Made by a program: the position numbers and the translations under genes
Notes under the pieces: model-generated
The model's input: only the letters and a program-made list of their open reading frames with translations
What the model was told of the DNA's origin: nothing
The model's database searches: none
In this document: one piece after another, positions 34,341-43,402 of the stretch
Numbering within the stretch: position 1 is the stretch's first letter
Layout of the letters: the number at the start of each line of letters is the position of its first letter
Source: an uncultured Clostridia bacterium
GTDB lineage: Bacteria; Bacillota; Clostridia; Christensenellales; Aristaeellaceae
DNA: 64,000 bases
Direction: 5' to 3'
Assembly: GCA_947166385.1 (NCBI GenBank)
Contig: CAMVEB010000002.1
Span: 1 to 64,000, forward strand

Positions 34341-34926
34341 GATTGTATGGATTCTCTGATCCATTCTATCTTGGAAAGCGGTTGATTAATAGACACGGAT
34401 TTTTTGACGATTACACATGAAGCACTCCGGTTGCTTATATTATATTTCTCAAATATCAAAATACTCTGTTTGAAACTGGCATTATCTTTGAAATCTGAGG
34501 AGATGACAAGAGAATGTAATGCTTTTTTTCTTTTTCAAGTCTTATAAAACAGAACATAACAGAAGCAGAATCAGCCATGTAGCGAATCAGATAATCCGGA
34601 TAATTGGTGTACATACAAAAAACATCGGATCAATGTTGACAGTTAATCTTCCATATTCAAAAGGGAATAATTAGTTGATAAAAACACAGACGGAAATGGC
34701 AGTGTAGAGTTAAGAAAAAATAGTGTCCCAGGCGGTTAGAGATCCATATATCTTGTGTTACTAAATCAATCCTGAACACATGAAATAAGTGTAGGATGCT
34801 TTGCAAATGGGAGAACACGATGGTATTCCATCTATCGAGCGACCAGAGCACCACCTGACGGAAACCTGACAGATTTTGTACAGGCAACTGACAGGGATTT
34901 TGAATACAATACAGGTGGTGATTACA
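34341..34926. other. non-coding stretch between IS66 and the XRE regulator
   Basis: These AT-rich bases have no convincing gene on either strand. Direct upstream of the XRE gene, CAGGTGGTGATTACA gives the ribosome site. No terminator with a T-tract was seen. Confidence 0.4.
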
Positions 34927-35229
34927 ATGATGGATCTGAAAAGGATCATTTCAATTCGACTGATTCAACTGAGACAAGATGTTAAACTCTCACAAGAAGA
35001 ATTTGCGGCGGCAATTGGGGTTAGCCGGTCAGCTGTCAGAGGATGGGAGATTGGTGAATATCTTCCAAATGCGATCATGCTTCAGAAAATCTCCGAATTC
35101 TACAAGGTCCCGATCGATTATCTGTATGGCAGAGAGCTCATGGAAATAATACCAGGGTCAAAACTGCCGATGGAAATCACCCTTCAGATCGGCATTCTGG
35201 TCCGAACAATTGAGGAACAGATGAGCTGA
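34927..35229 (+). CDS. XRE-family transcriptional regulator
   Basis: 100 residues from ATG 34927 (AGGTGGTG upstream; an ATG also follows at 34930). The DNA-binding domain is RLIQLRQDVKLSQEEFAAAI then GVSRSAVRGWEIGEYLPNAI, a classic Cro/C1 helix-turn-helix at residues 10-60. It ends with FYKVPIDYLYGRE and a short C-terminal helix. Next to xis and int, it is probably the element's regulator of excision or transfer. Confidence 0.85.
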   Translation: MMDLKRIISIRLIQLRQDVKLSQEEFAAAIGVSRSAVRGWEIGEYLPNAIMLQKISEFYKVPIDYLYGRELMEIIPGSKLPMEITLQIGILVRTIEEQMS

Positions 35230-35624
35230 TCCGTTGATCGAACCTTGACAGAAGAATATCCGGACAACAGATACAGTTCCCCGGGAGAAGGAGCGGGCAT
35301 GCGGCGGCGCGATGAAGGAAAACGAGCGATACACGCAACGCATGGAACTGTTTGTGGCAGGACAGCGCGCGACGATATTTTCCGGGCGATAATGATACTT
35401 CCTCACGGCCACCCACCAGACTTGCGGTGGAGATCCTGCGGTGCATGACAGTTTTATAGAAAACATCGGTACTGTGGGACTATGAGCGGTTGCCAGCCGC
35501 TGTCTGTTGTTCGCCTTTTTGCCGAGGGAAAGGAAAATACGGCAAAAGCGAATTAGATCGATAGTCATATGGTCAGGCATCGGACCTCCGGTGCCTGATT
35601 TTAAAGGAAACCATGGAGGTCGTC
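35230..35624. other. non-coding region before the excisionase gene, with a hairpin
   Basis: CAGGCATCGG (35574-35583) pairs with CCGGTGCCTG (35588-35597), one wobble, followed by ATTTTA; it may be a terminator or attenuator before xis. A possible small frame at 35300-35448 begins MRRRDEGKRAIHATHGTVCG behind GAGAAGGAGCG. It has no known relatives that I recognise and is not listed separately. Confidence 0.45.
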
Positions 35625-35828
35625 ATGATGGAAAGAGAAATACCGGTTTATGAAAAGTATGTGCTGTCCACAGAGGAAGCTTCTGATTATTTCCATATTG
35701 GAGTTAACCGACTACGGAAAATGATCCGGGACGAACCGGAAGCGGAGTGGATTCTCTGGACAGGAAGCCATGCGGCCATTAAACGCAAGCTGTTTGAAAA
35801 GAAAGTCGACGCAATGAGCGCTGTTTGA
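35625..35828 (+). CDS. xis: excisionase, Tn916 Xis-like
   Basis: 67 residues from ATG 35625 (GGAGG 5 bases upstream; ATG 35628 is the alternative). VLSTEEASDYFHIGVNRLRK followed by MIRDEPEAEWILWTGSHAAI and KRKLFEKKVDAMSAV matches the winged-helix excisionases placed directly before Tn916-type integrases. It bends DNA at element ends to allow excision. Confidence 0.8.
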   Translation: MMEREIPVYEKYVLSTEEASDYFHIGVNRLRKMIRDEPEAEWILWTGSHAAIKRKLFEKKVDAMSAV

Positions 35829-35866
35829 TAATTACAAAGAAAAATGCACAGATGAAATCCTCGTAA

Positions 35867-35910
35867 GAACTCTTTCGGTATGGTATAATTACCATGAAGC
35901 GAAAGAGTTC
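35867..35910 (+). promoter_or_regulatory. integrase promoter inside nested inverted repeats
   Basis: GAACTCTTTCG (35867-35877) and CGAAAGAGTTC (35900-35910) are perfect 11-base arms. Between them is the palindrome TGGTATAATTACCA (35881-35894), whose centre is a TATAAT -10 box. A repressor bound here would cover the promoter; the outer arms could also form an RNA hairpin. Confidence 0.6.
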
Positions 35911-35937
35911 TTTGCGCTATAAGGGAAAGGAGGGTTT

Positions 35938-37131
35938 ATGTCTGGAAAGCGCAAAGACAAAAAAGGTCGAGTACTGAGAGACGGTGAAAGCCAGCGGAAA
36001 GATCTTCGGTATGACTACCGCTATACAGATCCATGGGGAAAACGTCGCTCTGTTTATGCAGATACGCTGGATGAGCTCAGAAAAAAAGAACGCGAGATTA
36101 AAAAAACGCTCGAAGAAGAATCAGGTGTAAACTATGTTGCCGGTCAGATTTCGATGCTGGATCTGGTAAAACGTTATCTTATGTTGAAGACTGTATCCCG
36201 GTATAACACCAAAATCAATTACAGTACAGTTCTGAATCTGCTCACCAAAGATCCTTTTGCTCAACGGCCAATCAGGAGTATAAAAGTGTCAGACGCAAAA
36301 CTGTGGTTTATTCGTTTGCAGCAGGAAGGCAAGCGATACTGCACGATTACGAACATTCGCGGTGTAGTCAAGCCGGCGTTTGACTTGGCTTGGGATGAAG
36401 AGATCATCCGCAGAAATCCTTTTTCCTTTAAGATTACGGACGCGGTGGTGAATGACACTGTGCCGCGAGTGGCGTTAACGGAGGAACAGGAATCGCGGTG
36501 GATGAACTTTATTCGGAATGACAAGACATATTCGAAGTATTATGACGAATTTATCGTTTTGTTGGGTACCGGAATGCGAGTCAGTGAATTCTGTGGATTG
36601 ACCAAGAAGGACGTCGACTTTGATAAGCGGGAAATCCATGTAGATCATCAACTGATCAAGGAAAGGCATAAGGATCACCGCAGCTATTTTGTTGAAAAAA
36701 CCAAGACGGTCAGCGGTTGCAGGGTCATCCCGATGACGGACGAGGTTTACGAAAGCCTGAAGCGCATCGTGGATAAGAGGAAGAAACCGAAGACGGAATT
36801 AATCGTTAACGGATATACCGGATTCATTCTGTTGGATACGAACGGCAATCCAAAGGTGGCACTGCACATTGAAAATGAATGTCGCTGGGCGATGTACAAG
36901 TACAATAAACTGCATCCGAACGAACCGTTACCTCACATCACGCCGCATGTGTATCGACATACGTTCTGCACGAGGATGGCCCAGAGGGGAATGGAAGTGA
37001 AAGCGCTTCAGTATCTGATGGGGCATTCAGATGCATCCGTGACGATGAATGTTTATACACATTCCAATTATCAGTATGCGGCGGAGCAGCTGAAGTTGAT
37101 CACGAAGAAAAAGGATGAAAACGCGATGTAA
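35938..37131 (+). CDS. int: tyrosine recombinase/integrase (Tn916 Int-like)
   Basis: 397 residues from ATG 35938 after GGGAAAGGAGGGTTT. The N-terminal arm-binding domain reads RYDYRYTDPWGKRRSVYADT. A core-binding SAM-like domain spans about 70-170. The catalytic domain has Arg in LLGTGMRVSEFCGLTKKDVD, the His-x-x-Arg box in ITPHVYRHTFCTRMAQRG, His in LMGHSDASVTMN and the nucleophile Tyr in VYTHSN. All catalytic residues are present, so the enzyme may be active and is the likely agent of island insertion. It is the last gene of the island; host sequence begins within about 200 bases. Confidence 0.93.
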   Translation: MSGKRKDKKGRVLRDGESQRKDLRYDYRYTDPWGKRRSVYADTLDELRKKEREIKKTLEEESGVNYVAGQISMLDLVKRYLMLKTVSRYNTKINYSTVLNLLTKDPFAQRPIRSIKVSDAKLWFIRLQQEGKRYCTITNIRGVVKPAFDLAWDEEIIRRNPFSFKITDAVVNDTVPRVALTEEQESRWMNFIRNDKTYSKYYDEFIVLLGTGMRVSEFCGLTKKDVDFDKREIHVDHQLIKERHKDHRSYFVEKTKTVSGCRVIPMTDEVYESLKRIVDKRKKPKTELIVNGYTGFILLDTNGNPKVALHIENECRWAMYKYNKLHPNEPLPHITPHVYRHTFCTRMAQRGMEVKALQYLMGHSDASVTMNVYTHSNYQYAAEQLKLITKKKDENAM

Positions 37132-37299
37132 GCTGTCCAAATTTGTACGCCACAGATACGCCGAAAACCCAAAACCGTACGCCAATTGGACGCAAAATCG
37201 TGGCGTAAATACGTGCCAAAACGTGTAGATTGGTGCGATAGTCAAAAAATGAGGCGAGCGGGAACCATTGAAAATAAAGGTTTGCATGACAATAAGTGA
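37132..37299. other. probable element end and attachment region
   Basis: Downstream of int is a segment with repeated short motifs: GTACGCCACAGATACGCC, CGTACGCCAATTGGACGC and GGCGTAAATACGTGCC. It reads like arm-type integrase sites. The crossover core itself cannot be fixed without the left junction. Confidence 0.4.
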
Positions 37300-37524
37300 G
37301 GAAAAATTCGGAAATGGTCAAAATCTTGTTTATCTGCCACGGAAGCAGACAATGATTCCACTCTGGCCGCATTCATGGTGATGGCGAGACCCGATGATAG
37401 TGCTGTCGTGGTTTTCAAAGGCGGGAAAATCACTGCTGAATGGGAAGCGCAGGACGGGAAGAAGACCAACGAACTCGGTGCCTATGAAGTGGTGAACGAA
37501 GGCGACTTGATTAAACAGAATTAA
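37300..37524 (+). pseudogene. 5'-truncated host gene at the island border
   Basis: An open frame without a start begins after a TGA at 37297 and reads SATEADNDSTLAAFMVMARP, then AVVVFKGGKITAEWEAQDGK and a stop at 37524. It overlaps, in another frame, ATG 37314 with the peptide MVKILFICHGSRQ. That matches the P-loop opening of low-molecular-weight protein tyrosine phosphatases, so 37314-37343 may be the attachment-site remnant of such a gene. The downstream GTG gene starts 16 bases later. Confidence 0.45.
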
Positions 37525-37539
37525 TAGGAGGACAAGAAA

Positions 37540-38541
37540 GTGAAACAATCCCTGCAGGAAATCTGCGAGGCGCAGATTCGCAATGAGACAGCCATGCGCA
37601 AGGTGGCAAAGATCGAATATGAAGCAGTTCTGAAACTCTGTGCGATGATGCATGTCAACGCCGGGCGCGAGGTCAATGCGGAACGTATCAGGGAATGCGG
37701 CGGCATTCTGAAGAGCAGGGCCGGTATCTTTTCGAACTTCCGCGGGACGCTGCAGCGTGTGATCGTGACGAAAATGGCGCTCGCGAACGACCCGGCCGCC
37801 TACATTGATGATGTGATGGACGTATACGGGAAACTTAAGTCGGATCACAGGCTGCTGGGCGAGATGCTCGCGATGGCGGCGACAACCATCGTGGAGAATT
37901 GCCCTGGGGAGCGGCGCACGGAGGTCGTGGAGAAAACACGCCAGACATACGCCATGCTGAAAAAGCAGCATCCTTTCCTGACGGATGAAAACGATATGTC
38001 GCTTGTCGCCCTGATGATCATGGCGGGCAAAGATCCCGTACAGGCGGCTGAAGAAGCGGAAAGACTTTTTCAGGCCATGAAGAATGATTATAAGATCGGC
38101 TCGGACGTTGCTCAGTCAGCAGCCATGATCCTAGCGCTTTCCGACAGGCCCGCGGACCGGAAACTGGAGGCTTTCTTTGGTTTGTATAACGCATGCAGGG
38201 CCGCGAAACACGAAACCGCGAGGGATAAGGCCATGGTGATATATGCCGCTTTTGCGGATGCCGACTATGATCTGAATGAAACGGTGGCGTCCATTGGTGA
38301 GGTGGACAACTGGCTGAAAGGACAGAAGGGCTATGGCCTCTTATCCCTCGGGACGAGCGAACGCCGTCTGTTTGCGGCATCCATGGTGCTGAAGGACATG
38401 CAGGCGGGAGGTGCGGCTGCCGCATTAAGCGCAACGAACGCGATCACTCAGGCCATTATCGAGGAACTGGTGCTGATTCTGGTGATGATCATCCTGACGG
38501 GGATCATCGTCAGCACGACCATATCAAATTCGTTCAGTTAA
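37540..38541 (+). CDS. DUF4003-like protein
   Basis: 333 residues from GTG 37540, preceded by TAGGAGGACAAGAAA. It is helical and repetitive (VVEKTRQTYAMLKKQHPFLT, EEAERLFQAMKNDYKIGSDV, ASIGEVDNWLKGQKGYGLLS). One hydrophobic segment lies near the C-terminus (IIEELVLILVMIILTGIIVS). Length and composition match DUF4003, a Firmicute family of unknown function with regular all-helical repeats. It is the first complete gene to the right of the island border. Confidence 0.7.
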   Translation: MKQSLQEICEAQIRNETAMRKVAKIEYEAVLKLCAMMHVNAGREVNAERIRECGGILKSRAGIFSNFRGTLQRVIVTKMALANDPAAYIDDVMDVYGKLKSDHRLLGEMLAMAATTIVENCPGERRTEVVEKTRQTYAMLKKQHPFLTDENDMSLVALMIMAGKDPVQAAEEAERLFQAMKNDYKIGSDVAQSAAMILALSDRPADRKLEAFFGLYNACRAAKHETARDKAMVIYAAFADADYDLNETVASIGEVDNWLKGQKGYGLLSLGTSERRLFAASMVLKDMQAGGAAAALSATNAITQAIIEELVLILVMIILTGIIVSTTISNSFS

Positions 38542-38780
38542 GCCTTCCGGATAAAACCGAACCATCATGAAGTATCCCAAATGATCCAGTCCTGGAAGTC
38601 CCAGGCTCTGTTCGCCGGTGCCTTCGGCTTCGTCACCGCGATCCTGTTGCCCTGACCGGCCTGCCGGAAGCTGAAAACGGGGATTGATCGATGGAGCCTT
38701 GGATATTAAACCCGGCAAAAAAGACGAAAGACGATTTACAAACCGGTGTAAAAAACGATATAATGGTCAGAAAAACAATA

Positions 38781-38786
38781 TATAAT
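38781..38786 (+). promoter_or_regulatory. -10 region for the lipoprotein gene
   Basis: TATAAT at 38781-38786 lies 30 bases before ATG 38816; a second TATAATG sits at 38758. No matching TTGACA was seen, so strength is uncertain. The rest of 38542-38780 holds no gene. Confidence 0.45.
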
Positions 38787-38815
38787 AGATCTAAGCAAAA
38801 AAGGGAGTAAAAAAC

Positions 38816-39175
38816 ATGAAAAAAGTATTCGCACTGATCCTGGTCCTGATCCTGGCCTTGGCTGTTTTCTCTTCCTGCAGCAAGAAGGAAGAAGCGAAGT
38901 CCACCCTCCAGAACTTCAAGGTCTACAACCGCTGCGGTGAAAAAATCGTCAACCTGAAGATTGGCAACGACAAGGGAACCTCCTCTGTCGCCGTCGAGAA
39001 CATTGACGACGGTGCGGATATTGAAATGGGTTGTTACAACCCGAACGACGGTTCCAAGCTGCAGATCACCGTCAAAGCCGGCCTGCTTGAGATTACCACA
39101 GGCATAGACGACAACGTGACCGACATTACGATTGAACCCAACCTGAACGTCACCTTCTCTAAACCGGGTAAATAA
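38816..39175 (+). CDS. small lipoprotein
   Basis: 119 residues behind AAAGGGAGTAAAAAAC. The signal peptide KKVFALILVLILALAVFSSC ends in a lipobox (VFSSC), so Cys 20 should be lipidated and the protein anchored outside the membrane. The mature part has three beta-rich segments (NFKVYNRCGEKIVNLKIGND, GSKLQITVKAGLLEITTGID). The function is unknown. A terminator follows at 39204. Confidence 0.75.
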   Translation: MKKVFALILVLILALAVFSSCSKKEEAKSTLQNFKVYNRCGEKIVNLKIGNDKGTSSVAVENIDDGADIEMGCYNPNDGSKLQITVKAGLLEITTGIDDNVTDITIEPNLNVTFSKPGK

Positions 39176-39203
39176 ATCAGAAAAGGCCGATGAAACATCG
39201 ATG

Positions 39204-39239
39204 GCTGTGGAGCGGGCAATCCCTGCTTCACAGCTTTTT
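39204..39239 (+). terminator. intrinsic terminator after the lipoprotein gene
   Basis: GCTGTGGAGCGGG (39204-39216) pairs with CCCTGCTTCACAGC (39221-39234) with two imperfections and is followed by TTTTTG. Confidence 0.75.
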
Positions 39240-39308
39240 GCCGCTTTTTTGCAATCGTTTGCGACTTTTTACTGTCATCTCATATTTCTTTTTGCCGGAA
39301 ACCCGGAA

Positions 39309-39673
39309 GTCTTTACTCAGGATGGTCTGGTGACGATCATCACATCATTGCTGAAGAATACCATGCCGGAAACGCTATCCTTTTCGGTCCCTATGCCCGG
39401 AAGGAAGCGGACCGCCAGTCCGATATCGATCTGCTGGTCATCGGCGGACCTTTATTTGATCCGACTGACATTTTTTCCCTGGCGGATGACCTTCATCGCG
39501 CAACAGGTAAAAGCGTTGATGTATATGAACTGTGCGAGATCAATCAGCAAAGCGAGTTCTATCAGACCATTCTAAAAGAAGGGGTACGTACTCATCGTGT
39601 TCTGCATCTGTTGATTCAGGTATTCGTTGAACAGATACATCTTAAAGTCATCCAAACTGAAAACCTTTTCTGA
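39309..39673 (+). pseudogene. MNT-type nucleotidyltransferase remnant with a frameshift
   Basis: The frame VFTQDGLVTIITS shifts by one base near 39345 to IAEEYHAGNAILFGPYARKE, then ADRQSDIDLLVIGGP. That is the GS/GP-Y-A-R...SDIDLLV active-site pattern of minimal nucleotidyltransferases, such as MntA antitoxins or aminoglycoside-type enzymes. The tail reads VDVYELCEINQQSEFYQTIL. No start codon is evident and no HEPN partner follows. Its 3' end overlaps the opposing radical SAM gene by 102 bases. Confidence 0.6.
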
Positions 39674-40606
39674 TGAAGGGTCACCATATTCATGTGTTAG
39701 TTCAGACCATGAGCATCGGTTCGCTGCGTTCAGCGCAGGCGTATTTCCGGACATGATGTCACGAACAAGTGTTTCCGGTTCGGCCTGTTTCAGATTGCCA
39801 ATTCTCCAGGGTTTAGTCATATGTGTGAAATTATAGTAAACATCAAAACGGTTGGAGATGTTTAATGTGATTTCACTCCCGACCTGAAAAACCGGAGAAG
39901 AAGGATCATCCATTAAAATATGATAACATTCTGCTTCTGAAAGGATATTGTCATGGTTAAGGAATGATTCTTTCAGCTCATCCGGAATGTGATGTTTCTG
40001 AATGCGGATCGGATATAGTTTCCGGTTTTCCCCTTCGCAACTGCCCTCATGGACAAAGAACTCCAGTTCAGGACAGCGTTCCTTTTTTATCTCCGTTGCC
40101 AACCGGAACAGCTGAACAATTTCATCCAGGTTTTCTTCATTGATAAAGCACTGCCAGCGCGGGGTGATACCTCCGCTTATGAGCAGTTCTGTTGCACGCA
40201 GCACTTCCTGATATGCACCTTTTCTGCCGACATATCTGTCCTGTGTGGCTTCGAGACCGAAAAAGGTCAGCTGTACTTTCTTCACGCCTACAGATCGCAG
40301 AAAAGGGACATATTTAGAGTCTCTGACAATACGATAGAAACTTGCCAGCTCAAAACGTTCCGGGACAGCGTTTCGGGAAATTTCCAGATCCCTTTTCCAG
40401 CGTTCTTCATAATCGTCACAATAATCCGGTTCCCGCAACCAGCTGTAATAGGCAATCTGATCAAAATAAGGCGAGAAGAAATTGACAATAAAAATGTCTG
40501 AGCCCTCTTCCATCTTTCTGTTGGGCATGTGACCAAGCCAACAATGAAGACAGCGATTCGGACAGCCATTCATATCTACAACCAGATTCAACTTGTTTTT
40601 GCTCAT
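39572..40606 (-). CDS. lone radical SAM protein of unknown substrate
   Basis: 344 residues from ATG 40606 (MSKNKLNLVVDMNGCPNRCL, behind CGGAGAAACAGAGA). The frame upstream to 40762 crosses the promoter and is not used. The cluster motif is C-x3-C-x2-C in NGCPNRCLHCWLGHM, starting at about residue 14. Other conserved parts are VKKVQLTFFGLEATQDRYVG and GGITPRWQCFINEENLDEIV. The C-terminal region contains LNISNRFDVYYNFTHM and a Cys. No precursor peptide or partner gene was found nearby, so the substrate is open. Confidence 0.8.
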   Translation of the reverse strand: MSKNKLNLVVDMNGCPNRCLHCWLGHMPNRKMEEGSDIFIVNFFSPYFDQIAYYSWLREPDYCDDYEERWKRDLEISRNAVPERFELASFYRIVRDSKYVPFLRSVGVKKVQLTFFGLEATQDRYVGRKGAYQEVLRATELLISGGITPRWQCFINEENLDEIVQLFRLATEIKKERCPELEFFVHEGSCEGENRKLYPIRIQKHHIPDELKESFLNHDNILSEAECYHILMDDPSSPVFQVGSEITLNISNRFDVYYNFTHMTKPWRIGNLKQAEPETLVRDIMSGNTPALNAANRCSWSELTHEYGDPSSEKVFSLDDFKMYLFNEYLNQQMQNTMSTYPFF

Positions 40607-40732
40607 TCTCTGTTTCTCCGCAAATCCGGATTGCTGCATCAAAAATACAAAGTTCGATGTTAATCCTTCTCGAAAAAAACGATATCCATGACAATCCTGA
40701 TTCTGCACCAGCCTGGGGCAGAGTTCCTGTTT

Positions 40733-40762
40733 ATTATACCCGCTGATCCCTTCGTTTCGCAA
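40733..40762 (-). promoter_or_regulatory. promoter of the lone radical SAM gene
   Basis: On the minus strand, TTGCGA (40762-40757), an 18-base spacer and TATAAT (40738-40733). The start would lie about 120 bases before ATG 40606, giving a long leader. Confidence 0.6.
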
Positions 40763-41006
40763 GAAAAAAGCGACCTGAGGAAATCTTTCCGGCCAATCAA
40801 AAAGGGCCTGGAATTAATAATTCTCAGGTTATGTCGCGGAACAACGAATTCGGTGCGCAGCCTTGATAGACGTCTGAATTTTTTATTTGCGAATTTGTCA
40901 TATCTGCCGTCAGCCATGCCACGATGCCTGTGTGCGTTGATGAAACAGCTTTGTTAAAGAAACAGCTTTCAGGAAGATATCTTCTGTTTTTTGAATGTAT
41001 TATCCC

Positions 41007-41035
41007 TTGACAAGCGGCAGGCTTCATTTTACAAT
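41007..41035 (+). promoter_or_regulatory. promoter of the amino-acid ABC operon
   Basis: TTGACA (41007-41012), 17-base spacer, TACAAT (41030-41035). It lies 70 bases before ATG 41106. Confidence 0.75.
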
Positions 41036-41105
41036 TCGCGCGTCTTACTGAGGTGCAAAGGCGTGCCAAACATCGATATCTGAAACATTTTGAGGGAGGA
41101 ATGAC

Positions 41106-41852
41106 ATGATGAAGAAACTGTTTGCGATCCTGCTGAGTGCCCTGCTGCTGATGAGCACCGCTGCCGCGTTTGCGGAGGATTATACTTTCGGAACGGATAC
41201 CGCGTTCAGGCCTTTTGAGTACACGGATGAGAACGGCGTTCTGGTGGGGATTGACGTGGAGCTGCTGGCGGCCATCGCCGAGGATCAGGGATTCACCTAC
41301 ACCATTGAGCCGCTGGGCTGGGACGCTTCCATCGCCGCCTGCCAGGCCGGGCAGAAGGATGCCATGATCGCCGGCGCTTCCATCAAGCAGGAGCGGATCG
41401 ACGCGGGCTGGATTTTCTCTGACGGATACTATACGGCCACCCAGTCCATGGCGGTGGCACAGGGCTCTGACATCACCGGTTTTGAAGGACTGAGCGGAAA
41501 GAACGTGGCCGTGAAGACCGCGACGATGAGCAAGGATTACGCGGACAGCCTCGCGGGGACCTATGGTTTCACTGTGGTGACGTTCGAGAGCTCTCCTGAC
41601 ATCTATCAGGCTGTCATCAGCGGGCAGTGTGCCGCCTGCTTCGATGATACCCCGATTATGGCGGACTATATCAAGTCCAACGGCGTGCCGCTGCAGCTGG
41701 TCCCCGGGACGGAAAACGAGGGCGCGGACTACGGCATGGCGATCTTCAACCCGGAGAAGCAGGAGATTATCGACAAGTTCAATGCCGGCCTGGCCAACAT
41801 TAAGGCCAACGGCAAGTATGACGAGATCCTGGCGAAATACCTGGGCAACTGA
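41106..41852 (+). CDS. polar amino-acid ABC transporter substrate-binding protein
   Basis: 248 residues behind GAGGGAGGAATGAC. The signal peptide KKLFAILLSALLLMSTAAAF ends at AFA-ED, without a lipobox Cys. The mature protein shows the family-3 solute-binding pattern: FGTDTAFRPFEYTDENGVLV, then GIDVELLAAIAEDQGFTYTI and the C-terminal DYGMAIFNPEKQEIIDKFNA. It binds an amino acid such as Gln, Arg or His outside the membrane. The permease follows 106 bases later and the ATPase after it. Confidence 0.88.
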   Translation: MMKKLFAILLSALLLMSTAAAFAEDYTFGTDTAFRPFEYTDENGVLVGIDVELLAAIAEDQGFTYTIEPLGWDASIAACQAGQKDAMIAGASIKQERIDAGWIFSDGYYTATQSMAVAQGSDITGFEGLSGKNVAVKTATMSKDYADSLAGTYGFTVVTFESSPDIYQAVISGQCAACFDDTPIMADYIKSNGVPLQLVPGTENEGADYGMAIFNPEKQEIIDKFNAGLANIKANGKYDEILAKYLGN

Positions 41853-41958
41853 CGGATGCTTGCCGGATCCGGAATATCAGGCAGGGAGGCGCTTCTTGAG
41901 CCCTCCCTTCTTTTGAATCTGTTCCCCCAATTTTCCGTCTGAAAGGAGCCGGGTTGCC

Positions 41959-42633
41959 TTGATCCAGATTTTCCAGAAATACGGCCCGCTGCTGATGACC
42001 GCCATGGGGCAGACGCTGCTCCTCGCGCTTTACGGACTGTTCTTTGCCTGCATCATCGGACTGATCGTCGGGATCATGAGCGTGCTGAACAATAAGGTTT
42101 GCCGCGGGATCGCGCTGGTTTTCGTTAATCTGATCCGCGGCGTTCCGATGATCGTGCTGGCTTATTTTATCTTCTTCGGCGTTCCGTTTCTCTTCAATAC
42201 GATCCTGAAAATCGGCAGCGTGACGCTGACGGCGCTGCAGGCGGGGTCCATCTGCCTGGCGCTGAACTGCGGCGCCTATATGGCGGAGATCATCCGCGCG
42301 GGCATCCAGTCCGTGGATATCGGCCAGATGGAAGCGGCCCGTTCCCTGGGACTGCCTTACTGGCGGGCCATGCAGCGGGTGGTTCTTCCCCAGGCGATCC
42401 GCACGATGATTCCCAGCATCATCAATCAGTTTATCATCACCCTGAAGGACACTTCCATCCTCTCCGTCATCGGTTTTCCGGAGCTTGTCAATACGGCGAA
42501 GAACGTGGTGGCGGCAACGTTCCTTTCCTTTCAGACCTGGGGAATTGTCGCCATCATGTACCTGATCGTAATTCTGCTGCTGCAGTGGGCGGCCAAGGTG
42601 CTGGAGAGGAGGCTGAAATATGAATCCAGGTAA
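41959..42633 (+). CDS. polar amino-acid ABC transporter permease (HisM/GlnP type)
   Basis: 224 residues from TTG 41959 behind AAAGGAGCC. Five hydrophobic segments are visible. The EAA loop for ATPase contact is [20 protein letters not shown], followed by [20 protein letters not shown] and DTSILSVIG. This is the standard single-permease arrangement that forms a homodimer. The end overlaps the ATPase gene by 14 bases, so translation is coupled. Confidence 0.9.
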   Translation: MIQIFQKYGPLLMTAMGQTLLLALYGLFFACIIGLIVGIMSVLNNKVCRGIALVFVNLIRGVPMIVLAYFIFFGVPFLFNTILKIGSVTLTALQAGSICLALNCGAYMAEIIRAGIQSVDIGQMEAARSLGLPYWRAMQRVVLPQAIRTMIPSIINQFIITLKDTSILSVIGFPELVNTAKNVVAATFLSFQTWGIVAIMYLIVILLLQWAAKVLERRLKYESR

Positions 42634-43360
42634 CGTGAAGATCCGGGTGGAAAACCTGAGGAAGGATTTCGGCCGCCTGCAGGTGCTGCGGGATATTACC
42701 GCCGAAATCTATGAAGGGGAAGTCGTTGTCATTATCGGTCCCTCCGGCAGCGGAAAATCCACTTTCCTGCGCTGCCTGAACCAGCTGGAGCAGGTGAGCG
42801 GCGGCCGGATCATCATCGACGGACAGGATCTGACGGATCCCGGAACGGACATCAACAAAATCCGGGAACGGGTGGGCATGGTTTTCCAGCATTTCAACCT
42901 GTTCAACAATATGAATGTCCTGCGGAACCTGATGCTGGCGCCGGTGGATCTGAAACAGTGCAGCAAAGAGGAAGCAAAGGAGCGGGCGATGACCATGCTG
43001 GAGCGGGTCGGCCTGCAGGACCGGATCAATGCTTATCCGCACCAGCTCTCCGGCGGCCAGAAACAGCGGGTGGCCATTGCCAGATCCCTTTGCATGAAGC
43101 CCGATATCATGCTGTTTGACGAACCGACTTCCGCCCTGGATCCGGAAATGGTCGGCGAAGTGCTGGATGTCATGAAGGAGCTGGCCCGGGACGGAATGAC
43201 CATGGTGGTTGTGACCCATGAGATGGGGTTTGCCAGGGAAGTGGCGAACCGTGTATTATTCATGTCGGAAGGAAGCATTCTGGAGGAGGGAACTCCGGAG
43301 GAGGTTTTCGGGAATCCGCAGAACCCGCGCACACGGGATTTCCTGAATAAGGTTCTGTAA
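42620..43360 (+). CDS. polar amino-acid ABC transporter ATPase (GlnQ type)
   Basis: 246 residues. Walker [19 protein letters not shown] (about residue 39), Q-loop [17 protein letters not shown], signature [15 protein letters not shown], Walker [16 protein letters not shown] and switch His in [10 protein letters not shown]. All catalytic residues are present. It completes the uptake system with the two preceding genes. Just after the stop, GTTCTGTAAGAAG is repeated as GTTTTGTAAGAAA, a small tail duplication. Confidence 0.93.
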   Translation: MNPGNVKIRVENLRKDFGRLQVLRDITAEIYEGEVVVIIGPSGSGKSTFLRCLNQLEQVSGGRIIIDGQDLTDPGTDINKIRERVGMVFQHFNLFNNMNVLRNLMLAPVDLKQCSKEEAKERAMTMLERVGLQDRINAYPHQLSGGQKQRVAIARSLCMKPDIMLFDEPTSALDPEMVGEVLDVMKELARDGMTMVVVTHEMGFAREVANRVLFMSEGSILEEGTPEEVFGNPQNPRTRDFLNKVL

Positions 43361-43402
43361 GAAGTTCGGGAAAAGGTTTTGTAAGAAAAGGAGAGACTGC
43401 AG

